This document shows, piece after piece, positions 25,511 through 38,789 of a stretch of 64,000 nucleotides of DNA. This DNA comes from Dermatophagoides farinae. Taxonomy: Eukaryota > Arthropoda > Arachnida > Sarcoptiformes > Pyroglyphidae. The notes beneath the pieces are model-generated. The model worked only from the letters and a program-made list of their open reading frames with translations. It did not search any database and was not told where the DNA came from. The DNA is taken from assembly GCF_024713945.1 (NCBI RefSeq), contig NC_134685.1:1178001-1242000 (forward strand), read 5' to 3'. How positions within the stretch are numbered: the stretch's first letter is position 1; the number at the start of each line of letters is the position of its first letter. A program made the translations under genes and the position numbers.

Positions 25511-27774
25511 ATCCAAACAACACCACCACCAACGCTCGTTGTTCGTTATGAAATGCTATTTTTTTTCCAAAAAATGAAATATAAAAATAGAAAAACATTT
25601 AGTGACAGGAAAAAAAAACTGAGCAATCAATTTTTTTGCAATGTATTTCATTCATCATTGAATTAATCCAAAAAAAAAAAAAAACAAAAAATGATTACAC
25701 AAACCTGGATTATTAAGTGAACGAAAAAAAAATAAATCAAGAAATTAAATTCATTCAAACAACAAAATGAATTTATATAGATGATATATATGATTGAATT
25801 TTGAATGAAAATTGAATCAAACAAAAATTAAAATTGAAAAGAAACTCGTCATCAAACAAACAAATAAACACCAAAAAAAAAACGTTGCTTTGTATGCGGC
25901 TGGCTGGTTGGTTGGTAAATTTTTTTTCTTCTTTTTTTTCTATTCTCTTTTGTCTGCTGTGTGTGTGTGTGTGTGTGTGTGGTAGATTCGATATTGGAAT
26001 GGATTTCTTTTCCTTTCTTTCTTTCTACTTTTTTTTTTGGATGGCAACCAAATTTTTTTTTTATTATAATTGAAGAGAAAGATCCTGGGCAGCCTTGTCA
26101 AAACGCATGCGTCTTTAAATTCGAATCAACTAGAATAGAGTCATTCATTGATGATGTGATCATATTTCTTTTTAAATTTTATCACCACTACTTGATGGCG
26201 CTAATTATTTATTGTTTGATTTATGAATGAATATATGCGATTTTTATGTTTTGTGGTTATTTTTTTTTTTCACTATTCCGAAAGAATAATAAATGTGTGT
26301 GTGTGTGTGTGTGAAATAAATGGCTTGATGACTATAAAAGTTGAGATTCTATTGTGCAAGAGAGAAAAAAAAAGTTTCAAGTGTTAAAATTGTTTCTATA
26401 GACGATGCCAGACGTTTTTTTTACTATCAGAATATTCTTGTTTTTGTTGTTGTTGTTGTTTCTGGTTTTTAAAAGATCCACTAGATCATCATGTATTACA
26501 TTACGCTTGGTTGGAAGCTACGTTTTTATTTATTTTCACCTATTCTTAAGGATTTTGCATAATAATGGCGCTAGTTTCTCATCTCTGGTTACAAAGTTTT
26601 TTTTTGTTTTGTTTTTTGTTTTTCACCACCTATTTTCATCATCATTTTACCTTTAACCAATTCATGCATGCATGGTATGCTTCAATATCAAATGGTCTGA
26701 AGACTGGGGCTAGACTGGCTAGCAAAAAAAAAAATGAATGGAATTTATATTTCACGCATATATTGGTTCCAAGATGAAAAAAACTTTTATCGTTTCCATT
26801 TGGTTTATTTGGACATATTTTTTTTCTTCGTTACCGGAACATGTTTTTTATTGTCTTGTAAAACTTGTAAAAATAAATCCAACAAACAGATTATAAAAAC
26901 AAATTGAACAGTAATGATCGGTTGAGGTTGAAATAGTGTGTGTCATTTGAATTCGAAATTTCCTGTGTGATTCGATGGTCCGGACATACACAAACAACAT
27001 CGATGTAATCACTTTTGCCCGATATGTAAGTGTTGTTTCATGTATTCGGGTATTTTTTTTCTCTCTCTCCCCGAAAAGAAAAAAAAACCAAAGATCAAAG
27101 AGTAAGTTGTTATATATTAAATATTACATAAGACCATTTTTATCGATCTGAAACAACAAATTGATGATCGATTTCATCTCATCGGCTAACTAACTCTTCT
27201 AAGTAATTGATGAAATGTTCACCCATCCACATACATACACTTAACCATCATCCAACGTGAAATGTACAATCAACAATCAATAATATTCTGGCCATATGTC
27301 CACGAAAATTCCTGCTCATCTCATAAATAAAAATTCATCTTCATAACGAACTAGAAAAACCAAGATGAAAAAAAAATTCAAAAAAAAACCATCATAAACA
27401 AACATACACACACACATACAAACAAACCATTCGTGATTGATCCAATTGCAATTCAAATCTCCACTTTCGAATGTTTGTGTTTTACACAGAATTTTTTTTT
27501 GTTGTTTTTGTTTTTTGCTTGTTTTTGAAGTGATTTTGTCTTGTGTTGCCAGTTACAACCAGCTGCCGATTTGGTGATGGTTGAAAGTAAAACAAAAAAC
27601 AAAAAAAAACAAAAAAAAAATAAACTCCATTATCGGTGATCAAAAAACAAAATTCTGATGGATTCAGTACGAATGTGAAATGAACAGAGTAAAAAAAAAA
27701 AAAATCATCAACCAGAACCGTTGATCATATATTGACAATCCTCTTATAGTGCATGTGTGTTTGTGTGTGTGTGT
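25511..27774. other. Intergenic repeat-rich region
   Basis: No gene recognised in about 2.3 kb. GT runs lie at about 25961-25981 and 26294-26312, with many poly-A/T tracts and a mixed-sequence block at about 26930-27300 with no coding signal. The region ends at the LTR element. Confidence 0.5.
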
Positions 27775-27779
27775 GTATT

Positions 27780-27977
27780 TGTTGGAATTGTTAAAAGAAA
27801 TATTGAATTAGTTGTATAATGTAACTGTTGGGTATATTTAATTAGTATGTTCAATGGTGTAAATATTGTATATATATGAGTTTGTTAACCAGTTATTTAT
27901 TAATGATTAAACACACATTCATCAACTGCTAACTATTGAATCTTATACTTCCAAGCCTCTTGCTAAATATTTCAACA
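27780..27977 (+). repeat. 5' LTR of the copia-like element
   Basis: A 198-bp direct repeat with short inverted ends TGTTG and CAACA. It contains an AT-rich stretch (ATATATATGAG) that might hold the promoter. No difference from the 3' copy was found when read side by side. Confidence 0.93.
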
Positions 27978-27992
27978 GGTTATGGGTTCAGC
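27978..27992 (+). other. Primer-binding site (initiator-Met tRNA, copia type)
   Basis: GGTTATGGGTTCAGC starts immediately after the LTR. The first nine bases are complementary to the anticodon stem-loop of initiator-Met tRNA; the next two positions would form G-U pairs. Priming from an internal tRNA site is characteristic of Drosophila copia. Confidence 0.7.
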
Positions 27993-28839
27993 CAACGCTA
28001 ACGTTCGTATACCGCAGTTGGGCGAAATTCCGTTCTTTATTTGGCAAGAACGTGTAAAATGGGCACTTGGAAGCCTAGGTTTAAAGAACTATGTTGAAGA
28101 TGTTGCAATCTATGAACGTTCATTGAGTCAGAAAAATTTGAAAGAAATAGATAAGGTCAAATCGATTATTGGAGATGCCTTGAGTCAACAAGATTTGATG
28201 CAGATTATTCCGTGCAGCAATCCAATTGATATTATGAAAGTTCTTGAAAACAAGTATCGTGGTCCAAAAGCGAAAAATATATTCGAACTGTTCAAGGAAT
28301 TGCAAACAACGAAGTTTAACAATTCAATTATCGATCTATTTTCTCAAATTCGACGTGTTTTTCTGGAATTAAGGAACAAAAATGTGTGTTTGCCAGAAAG
28401 TCTAATGAACGCGATCATTAGCAATCTGTTATGGGTCCATCCACGCAAGAGATGTCAAACATTTGTATTTTGGTCGATACAAATTTTTCATCTATGGTCT
28501 ATGGTGATCATGTTAACGTTGGAAAGCAGAGTGCTTTGGAAGCACGTCGTAAAAGATTCGATTAGTTCTTGGCAGTGGCATTCGTTGTTCAAGCAGTCGA
28601 TGAGGCCAATTCTTTATCGTTTATCCGGCTGTGAGATTGTCAAGCAGTTGATGGAAAGATTGATTCAGTTCCATAGCGAAAGCTCAAGCAAATCTACAGG
28701 AAGTCTTTCACAGAAATGTTCTGGAGACGTGGAATCGATGCTTAGCATGATTCGTAGATTGGATGGTAAACTGGAATCAAGAGAAGTGCTAAAGAGCATT
28801 TCAGAGTATGTCTTTGCAGACGTTGGTTCGAGAAACTAA
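27982..28839 (+). pseudogene. Truncated gag-like open frame of the LTR element
   Basis: A 285-codon frame starting at an ATG inside the primer-binding site. Residues 1-145 have the look of a copia Gag N-terminus: an aromatic-rich opening (PFFIWQERVKWALGSL), then ALSQQDLMQIIPCSNP, VLENKYRGPKAKNIFELF and LRRVFLEL-like helices. After about residue 145 the similarity stops, and the rest is Trp, His and Ser-rich sequence without a CCHC zinc knuckle. This suggests an internal deletion or frameshift joined the gag start to unrelated or out-of-frame sequence. No pol motif follows up to 29413. The product may still be made, but it is not a complete Gag. Confidence 0.65.
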
Positions 28840-29413
28840 TTTGGTGACGATACATACGAAGATGATGGAATTGTTTCATCTGGCGTTTCTTATGGCACAG
28901 GAAAAGTGGATAATCATTTAGGAAGACGACGTTGGTAACACAGTTGTGTTAGCAGATTCATTGGTTGAATCTTCGTCAATGGAAATGATATCATCTGATG
29001 ATTTTGGCATGTGATCAAAACGGTTGTTTTTGATGGTTATTACGAAAGAACCATTAGTTATTTGAATGGTAGAATCTCCAGGGTTGCCGATCGATCAGGT
29101 ATTTGTGCAGACGTTCACAGATTAAAACCAAATGGAATTGGTAAATCAGTTGTGAAAACAAGAAGAAGAAAGTATAGAAAATCGTACCAAAAGTTATTTA
29201 GTTTGTGCAAAGAACAAGAGATATGAAGAAAAAGGAAGTCCGAATATTCATGAAAAAGACGAGAGAATTACTGTAATGGTAAAGGATTCATTGGTTGAAT
29301 CAATGTCTTTGAATATGTTTTGGCAAGTTTGGCAATACGACATGAGCAAGTTATGGCCGTCGTTTTGTTATGATGTTTTTGTGACGTTTCAATATTTATT
29401 TCAACAGGGGGAG

Positions 29414-29611
29414 TGTTGGAATTGTTAAAAGAAATATTGAATTAGTTGTATAATGTAACTGTTGGGTATATTTAATTAGTATGTTCAATGGTGTAAATAT
29501 TGTATATATATGAGTTTGTTAACCAGTTATTTATTAATGATTAAACACACATTCATCAACTGCTAACTATTGAATCTTATACTTCCAAGCCTCTTGCTAA
29601 ATATTTCAACA
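29414..29611 (+). repeat. 3' LTR of the copia-like element
   Basis: The second 198-bp copy. It is preceded by the purine tract GGGGGAG and followed by the target duplication GTATT. Confidence 0.93.
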
Positions 29612-29616
29612 GTATT

Positions 29617-31174
29617 CTCATGATGATGATATATAATCACCATCCATGATGTAAAAGAAAATCAATCACCACCAACGCCAACAACAACAACAAGTAAAGT
29701 CTCTTTTTTTTCAATAAATTTCATTTCACAACAACAACAACAACAACAACAAAAATAGAATTTTTTTTTGTTGTTGTAGTAGAATATATTAGATTATTAT
29801 ATAATCTAGAAAAAAAAATTATGAAACCCTTTAAACATTTCAATATAAATTTCAGAATAAATGAAATCAAAATGAAAGTGAAAAAAAATAAATAGATCAC
29901 AGAATATAATGATGACAGCTGCTGCTACAATTCATTCAATGTTTCCAATGAAACAAAACAAGAATGAAAACAACAACACAAAAAAAATATCATGGCTGAA
30001 ATTCTTTATTCTTCATTATTGTGCAGCTTTTGTTTATTCGTGGAAATCTTCGGTTTTGTTTTGTTTTGGTCGCTGTGAATATTCTCACGTTGTTTTTGTT
30101 GTTGTTGTTGTTATTCGATTCATGTTTGATCTAAAGAATAGAATAAGTGAACATATCGAAAAATGTCATCATCATCAAAAAAAAAAAAAAAAAAAAAAGA
30201 AAATAGACAGACAAACATATAAAAGACAAGAATGAATGATAATGTAAAGGTGCAAAAGCTCCCCCCCCACCTACTAAATTCTCAAAAAAACCAGAATCAC
30301 AAAATGTATGGAATGTATTGTTTGTCGAATGAAATGAAAGTTTATCTTTTTGATTCTTTAGGATTGTTGTCATTTTCAGTTGGAATTTATTTTGTTTCCA
30401 CATTTCATTATTATTATCTTCATTACACAATACATATAATAGGATATTCATATAAATGTCAGATGTTTTTTTTTCTTAGAACAACAAAAAAAAATATTCT
30501 TTTGTTTCGGTATCGATACTATCGATATTTTTTTATTATTATTATTTTGTCTATCAATTTCTATTGATTTGTTTGTTTTGTTTTGTTTTCTTTTTGGCTG
30601 TTTATCTAAAGATTTTTTTCTTTTTTTCTTTTGATTGGTTCAATCTTTTTTTTTTTTTGTTTGACAAGCTTTGTTATCGATTTCGAATATCGATAGATTT
30701 TTTTCTTTATTAAAATTTCATTTTTTTTGACAATCGCAGATCATAACGTTTTTTGTCATTGAACTAATGATTTTTTCCTAATACATTCATTGCAATCAAA
30801 ATGATGACAGGCAAATACGCGAATACAAAAAGAAGAAAAAAAAATTCAACTAGAGTCAATTATATTGTTTCTAGTAGAATAAAATCTTTTGATATATATA
30901 TGAATATAATTCTATGGACAAAAAAAAAAAAAATAAAAATAAAACAGACAGACAGACCAGTTCAGTTGGTCAGCCTGAGAGATAAACAAGGATTGACAGG
31001 ATGAAAAATGAGAAGACAAAATCTTTGGTCATCTAATACAACTGTTTGTTGATTTTTTTGTTGGATGCTAGGGATTTGACCCTGTTACCAAACTCACTGT
31101 GCCATGAAAGTGATGTGTATGGAAAATGAAACTTTTTTTTTTGGATCGAAAAAATTTTGATTTAAAATTTCTAC

Positions 31175-31225
<51 letters not shown>

Positions 31226-33751
31226 CATTTCATCATCATCATCACCATATCAGTATTTTTCGGGTTTTTTTTTCTTGCTTTTGAATGATTAATGTTTTCT
31301 CATTAACATACAACCAATGGTGGTGTTGGTGGTGGTGGTGGTGGTGGTGTTAGTAGTGGCGAGAGTATACAAATGTTGTGTGATGAAAAAATTTTTTTTT
31401 TTTTTTTTTTTTTTTGATTTCTGAAAATGTCATGTGTAAGAAGAAATGTCAAAAGATTTATGCATGCTTTTTTTTCTCAAAAACACAGACAGAAAGACAC
31501 ACACACATGAATAATGGCCAGAAGCATTGAATCTTGACACTGACGTTATGAATGAATGAATGAATGATGATTCTTTGTAGATTTCATTTGAGGACAGAAT
31601 TCTGTGTTTTTTTTCTGTTTTGTTTTTTTTTTGTTTTGAATGGAATCTCGAAATGTATAAATGTCAAACTCATAGTTACATTTTACACGAATAAAAAAAA
31701 ACAAGCAATAAATGAAAAAAGAAAAAATTCTTTGGTTGTTGAGAATAATAACCACACACACATACACACACACACAATTGTGCCAATGGCTTTTTTTGAC
31801 AAATTTTTTTTTTGTCTGTAAAATTGTAGCCCAAATATCATCATCATCATGATGCTGCAAAGGAAATGAAACATCAACCAAAAAAAAAATGTCATTCAAA
31901 TTGCAAATTGAAAGTGGTTTTCCCATTTTAGTCGGTATTTGCAGGGAAAAAAAACTTTCCATCGGTTATTCGCTTGTGTTCGTGTGTGTGTGTGTGTGTG
32001 CCATTGTGACAATATAATTCACCATGGTGACTAGAACATGTTGTTATTATTAATTTTACCAGCAAGATTGCCAATTTCATTTTTTCAGAGAAAAAAAACA
32101 ATTTGAAGACAATTTGAAAATGATGAGATTACCCTTTAAAAAAAAAAACCAGAAACGGGATAAGAAGAAGAAGAAAAAAAAAACAATTTGAGTAATATAT
32201 TACTGGCTCCCCAAAATGGGAAATTCTAACATTTAAAATAAGTGCAGTTTCAATTCAAAGCTTTCTATGAGAATTTCTGATGAAATTCTGTTTTTTTTTT
32301 TTTTTTTTTTTTGGTGAATAGAAATTCTAAAACAACCTGCTTTCCAACACTGAACATAAAAAAAAAGTTTTTCTTTTTATTAACTTTTCATCAACCAAAG
32401 AAAATAAAAAACAAAATATCTCAATAAATTGATGAAGGCGGTGCCCAAATAAAATGTATGTTAACGGTAATATTCAACAAACTTTTTTTTCGTTTTGTTA
32501 ATGGCTAGTAATTATCTATAATTCATGTCGTCATCATCATTACACACACTCGCACACCCACAAGCCACTTTTATCACTAAAAACGAAAACAGAACAGAAA
32601 ACAAAAAATCCATAAAATAAGAAGAATAATTTTAAGCATAAAAAAACGAAACAAACTTTTCTATTTTTGATTATTCTTATTCTTATATATATTCTGTAAG
32701 TAGATTGACATTTTATTTTGTTTTTTTTTCATTTCTTTCCTGTTATTATCATTCTTGTTGTCGTTGTCGTTTTCGTTGTTGTTGTCGTCGTTGTTGTTGT
32801 TGTTGTTATTGACAAATCTAATTGCTATTCGATACCATTCAAACAAACAAAAAAAAAAAAGCAAAGAAACATTCTCCATTTTAGTATTTTGTCACTTTTT
32901 TTTCTTCTTCTTCTTCTTCTTTTCAGTTCATTCTGGTTTATCGATTTATTTATTTTTCTTCATTCTTGTTTCATAGAGATGATGATGATGATGATGATGA
33001 TGATGGCACAATATATTGATTGTCTTGATCTCTCTCGTTCTCGTTTTTTTTTGTCTATTCAATTTTTATTCTTTATTTCTGAAATTCTCTGCATTTTTTA
33101 CATTGTATTTATTATTAGCACACACACACAGACAGACATAAAATTGGCAGATTTTTTTTTTGTTTTGCTCTTTTTTTTCGTTTGAATATAGTAGTTATTA
33201 TTATTGTCACAAGTCAAAATGTGGTGTTATTATAATTTCCTGCAAAGCAAAAAAAAAAAGTAACGATGACAATGATGATGACGTCGACCGATTCTACAAA
33301 AAAAAAATCGAGTGATGAACAGTTCAAGTGTGTGTGTGTGTGTGTGTCTATTGAGACGGAAATTGATTCAAAACACGAACGCACACACACACAAAATTTA
33401 AGTATGGAAAAAAAAGTATGAAAGAAAAGTAGAATATATAATAGCCAATTGGTTATTGGTGATGATCAATTTCCTTGAATTTATTGATTTTTTTGCTCCA
33501 AAAAAAAAAAGAATTTTTCCATTCATTCATTTGTTTTATTTCACATTTTTTTTAAAGAGAGAAAACAAAAAAGAAAAATTTTTTTTTTGTCGCAAACAAA
33601 CAGGTAAGCAAACAAAATAAATAGATATATATATAATATATTTATATTTATATAAAAATCCAGAATTTCAAAACAAAAACAAAAACAAACAAACACACAC
33701 ACACATATATAAATATTCAAACAAACGAAAAAATTTTTTTTTTTTTTTTGG
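29617..33751. other. Repeat-rich intergenic region
   Basis: About 4.1 kb without a supported gene. Includes poly-A at 31171-31222 (broken by one G), poly-T at about 31391-31415 and 32290-32312, a GGT/GGTGTT tract at 31319-31352, GT/CA runs, and GTTGTT and ATG triplet repeats. Open frames here consist of low-complexity residues only. Confidence 0.55.
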
Positions 33752-36700
33752 TCATTTTAAAAGTTTTGATTTCGTTGCCGCAGCCGCTGATGATGATGAT
33801 GATGATAATGGTGATCGTTCAAGAATTGAACCATAATTTGATGATGATGATGATAAATTATTTGTAGTAGCTGCTTCTGCCGCTGCTGCTGCTGCTGCAA
33901 TTGATAAATTTACATCATAGGAAGCATCATCAATATCATCATCATCATGTATATTTAAATCTGTTGATGATAACGGTGTTGTTATCATTGTCAACATTGT
34001 TGTTGACAATGGTGAATCACGTAGGGCATCATTTTGTAAATCTAATAATTGTCTTTCAATACTATTTGTTGGTGATTGTTGTTGTTGTTGACAATGATGT
34101 CTTGCAACAGCAGCAGCTGCAATAGCCGTTGTTGTTGATAGTGTTGATATTGAACATGAATAATCATCATCATCATCTAATAATTCATCATCATTATCAT
34201 CATCATCATCTGTAGTTTCTTTATTCAAATTTATTATCATTTGTTCATTATTTGTCGGCGTTGTTGTTGTAGTAGTAGTAGTAGTAGTAGTAGTAATTGC
34301 TGATATGGTTGTTCGTAATGAATTTGTATGACCATCTTCATCATCGTCACCATCAACATTATTATTATGAATATCGATACCACCGTTAATTTTATGGGAC
34401 ATTAAGAAATGATGTTGATGATGATGGCCAATAATATCACTATTAATTGTGGACATTTCAAAATGATGATGATCATCATTAGGATAAAAATGTAATGATG
34501 ACGATGATGATGATGGTGGTGGTGGTGGTGATGAATCTGAAGAAACATTGTCAATTATTGTTGTTGCTGTTGTCTTTAATATTGGACTATTACCACTGGA
34601 TAATCTTATTGGACTTATTGTTTTTGGTTTTTTTAATAAAATTCGATTACTGAAGCAGCCTGATCCATTATTATTATCATCATCAATAAATTTATAATGA
34701 TAATTTTCCATTGAATGTTGTATGGATTTTTTTTCTTGTTGTTCCTCTTTTGCAGCCAATCTTTTTTCCAATTTTTCTATTCTTTCTTCTAATGCTCCAT
34801 TTGTTTTTTGTGCTAGTTGTAAATTAATATTCTTTGTTCGAAGTCCTGTGTGATCAATTCGACCCCGAGAAAGGCAGAATTTTTTTTTTCGTTGTTGTTG
34901 TTGTTGTTGTTGTTATTGTTCCAAGCACGGAATTCATTTCAAAAAAAAAACAAGAATAGAAAACAAAAAAAAAGATAAATCAATTTAAGTAAATAAATAA
35001 TTCAAACCGAATTACATTGTTAGCCACTCCATTCATCATCATTCCATTTTTTTTTTCTAAGAATTTGGTCAACAACTCTAAAGTAGGAAAAAAAAGTCGT
35101 TTCAATGCAGCGCAAAAATAGATATCTGGTAGTTCTTTTTTTTCTATCATTTTATCAAGATTATTACTTATATACTTGGCACTTTGTGTAACAACAACAA
35201 CAACAACAACCTAACATGATGATGATGGTATGGTCAAACATTTTTTTTTTTTTTTTTTGAGAAAAATTATTATTATTATTATTATACCTTGAAACATGGC
35301 CGTTAAAAGTTCCCAAAGATATATCTGGTTCGATTTGTTCACTTCCATTTCATTGATCATATTGAATGTTATCATATTTTCAATATCACGTACATCAACA
35401 ATATGGCCATCGGATAGATGAAATTTTGTTGTTGTTGTTGCTGCTGCTGCTTCTGTTGTGGTCATATCGTCCATAATATTCGTTGTTTTTGTTGTTGTTG
35501 TTGTTGTTGTCGTCATCGTTGTAGTCGTTGTTGGCGTTGCCATGTTACCAGTTGTAATATTTTTTATTTTATTTGATTCAGCAATGTTTTTGTTCATACT
35601 ATGATTATTATTATTAACGACCATATTGGCCTGATTTTTACCACAACATAAACCATTACCATCATCATCATCATCATTATTATCAGTATGATGGCCTATG
35701 ATGTTCATACAAACATCCGTATTGGTGGTCATTATGGAAGGCACATTCATTTTGGATGTTGTCGTTGTCGTTATTGTCGTTGCTGCTGCTGTTGCTTTTG
35801 ATGGATCATGATAACATGGATCTATTTTATCACAATTAATTCCAAGATGATGAGATTGAGGTTGAGAATAAAGATGATGATGATGATGATCAAATGAATG
35901 ATGTGAATTCTGTTGTTTAACCAGATCTTGATATGTAATCAAACGTTCTAATAATAATGATTTTTCTTCATTATAATTTTTAATTTTTTCTTTCAAATAT
36001 CTATTGAGATATGGATAAATTATCATGAAAATTGATTGAAATATTTAAAACAAAAGAAAAATGGTACCTATTTTCCATATAAAGAGCATCCAAATCATTC
36101 GATTGTTGCTGCTGCTGCTGCTGATGTTGTGTACCGATTTCCGTATTATTCACATTCGAATTAGGCATCAATTTCATCATTGAAATTATTCGTTGATTTA
36201 ATTGATCATTTTTCTCTTGTAATTCATGTCTTGATAATTGTAATTCATCTTTTTCCATCAATAATGTTTGCAAATCTCTTTCAAGTATTAGAATTTTTTC
36301 CTTTAAAAATTCCAATTCATTCAATAGATTTTTATTCAATTCATAATCCATTAATCGTTGTTGGTGATCACAATTTGTTGTCACATTTTTTTCATTACGA
36401 TTATCAATCACCTGTTTGGATATCTGTCGCATTTGACATTGGACCAATTTTAGATCGCCTAGAGATGGCAAAAAAAAACGACAAAGAAAAAAAATTATTC
36501 AGGAAGAAATCAGCGAAAAAAAAGAATTCGAATACCAGCATTGGTTTGATTTTGGAAAAAAATTGAAAAAAAAAAATTTTTTTCAAATTCAACCATCATG
36601 TACAATTTTTTTCATTTCAAAAAATTTTCAAAAAACAAAACAAACACCCGGATTGTTTGGATTGCATACCGTCAGGTCATTTACCATCAAGTGTGTGTGT

Positions 36701-38747
36701 GTGTTTTTGCTGGCAACCAGCTAGTATAAATTGGGCTTTTCATTTGCCAATTGTTCAACAACTGACATTTTATTTTGATTTTCGTTCAATTTTCATTTTT
36801 CGAATATATTAATTTATCACACATGATGATGATGATGGCAGCAGCATATCATTATTGTTCATCAAAACAACAATTCAATAATCATTTTAGATCAATCAAT
36901 TTGATTGTTATCTTAATTTTTTTGGCTACAACAATTTCATCATTAAATTCATCACCAATTGATGATCAACAACGATTATTGCGTGACAATATACAATCAC
37001 GTTTAGCTGATACAATGACTGAAATTGAATGGCTACTAAATCAATTGGTCAATTTACTTACCGATATGGTTGATGGTATTGAAAATGATCATACATTATT
37101 ACAGGATAAAAATTTTCGTCAAATACTTATACAAGTAATTAAACGTATTGATTATATATTACAACATTTTGAAAATGTTGATCCATCATTATTAACGATG
37201 AATGTACAAAATGAATTAAATCGTATTGAATGTATACGTATACGTTTAGCCAATTATCTAAGTCAATCAAGACGTTTTGATGATTCAAAATGTTATCCAT
37301 CCACAGAGAAACCGTCGTCATCATCATCATCGAATAATGACGAAATTATGCCGCTATTAACACAAATTGTTTCACTTTTAGTACAAATATCACAACAATT
37401 GTATCATATTGAAAAAGATATTCATGGTAGGTTGCTGTTGTTGTTGTCATTGTTGTTGTTGTTGTTGTTCTGTTTATTTATCTGGAAATTGTTTTTTTTC
37501 AGGTTCTCAAATAGGTGGTATGGGTTATGTTGATCCATCATCAACGACAACAACCAGAATGATGACATCATCGGATGGATCATTAGCTACAATGACAACG
37601 GCAGCAAATTATCAACGATCAACAATAGCTGAAATTGATTGGGATCGTTTATTTAATCAAACATCGGCAACAACAACAAGGCCTGGTACAATATTCGATT
37701 TTGACCAAGCTATTAATGGTGATAATAACCAGGTAAATAAATTTATATGAAGATTATGATTACAAAAATCATCATCATTCTTTTTTTTATTGTTATTACT
37801 CGTTCACAGTCAACAATGACAACAGTTGATTGGTCAAATTTAATATCACAAATAATGAATGGAATGTCCACAACAACAACTATGTCCAGTGTGGAAACAT
37901 CATCAACAACAACAACAATGGGAACAATGATGACAACCAATTGGGAGGATATGATGAACCAAATGATACGTGAATTTAATCAACAACAACAGCAGATGAT
38001 GGTGAATGTACCGACAAACAATGTCAACAACAACAATCATCGACCAGATAACATCGATATTAATGTTGAAGAATGTATTAGTAACATATTAGCTATAATC
38101 GATACTATACAAAATCAAACAACTACTACTACTACTACAACTATTGTTTCGATTATTTAAAACAGGAATAAATTCCCATAATAAATATATATGGCCAGCC
38201 AGAACTGGACATTGGGTGGAACATTGATGGACACACCTTTATAACAAATAAATAAATAAATAAACCTGATCGAAAACTAATATAAAACGGGCGAAACATC
38301 ATCATCATCGACAACATTGAATCGATCTTTCGAGAAAAAAAAACAAAATCAATCAATCAAATGGAATCGAATCAAATGGTGGAGAAAATCAAAAATCACC
38401 GAATAAATGAATGAATGAATGAGAAAAAAATGTGTCATCATCATTCTTTAATTCTTTCTTGTGAATCCAATTCTTCAATGAAAAAAAAAGATAATAAAAA
38501 GTTTTTTTTTCTCTACAAAAAAAAATCCTCTGTATATTTGTTCACTAATTTTTTTTTCTTTCTTTGCCATTTCTAGAACAGAATTGATTTCTGATTCCAA
38601 CGAAAGATTCTCTGGTACACATTTTTGGCGTCAAAAGCAATTTCTATTTTTTTCGGCTCTTTCTCTCACTCTCTCTCAATTACACAATATCTCATTACTT
38701 TTATTAGTTTTCACCAATTTTTTTTTCGCCCGCTCTTCCCAATCATT

Positions 38748-38789
<42 letters not shown>

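Larger units (their letters stand above)
27780..29611 (+). mobile_element. Short copia-like LTR retrotransposon, probably non-autonomous
   Basis: Two 198-bp direct repeats bound a 1436-bp interior and read as identical. Each LTR starts TGTTG and ends CAACA. The element is flanked by the 5-bp target duplication GTATT (27775-27779 and 29612-29616). Directly after the 5' LTR, GGTTATGGG matches the copia-type primer-binding site complementary to the initiator-Met tRNA anticodon arm. A purine tract (GGGGGAG) precedes the 3' LTR. The interior encodes only a gag-like start and no protease, integrase or reverse transcriptase that I can see. At about 1.8 kb against about 5 kb for a full copia element it must depend on another copy for movement. 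Identical LTRs imply a recent insertion. Confidence 0.92.

Noticed and set aside
34850-34880. TCGAATTGATC-like word resembling a tRNA T-arm near the CCDC149-like exon
   Set aside because: No matching acceptor, D or anticodon stems; it is the pyrimidine-rich end of an intron. No tRNA was found anywhere in the window.
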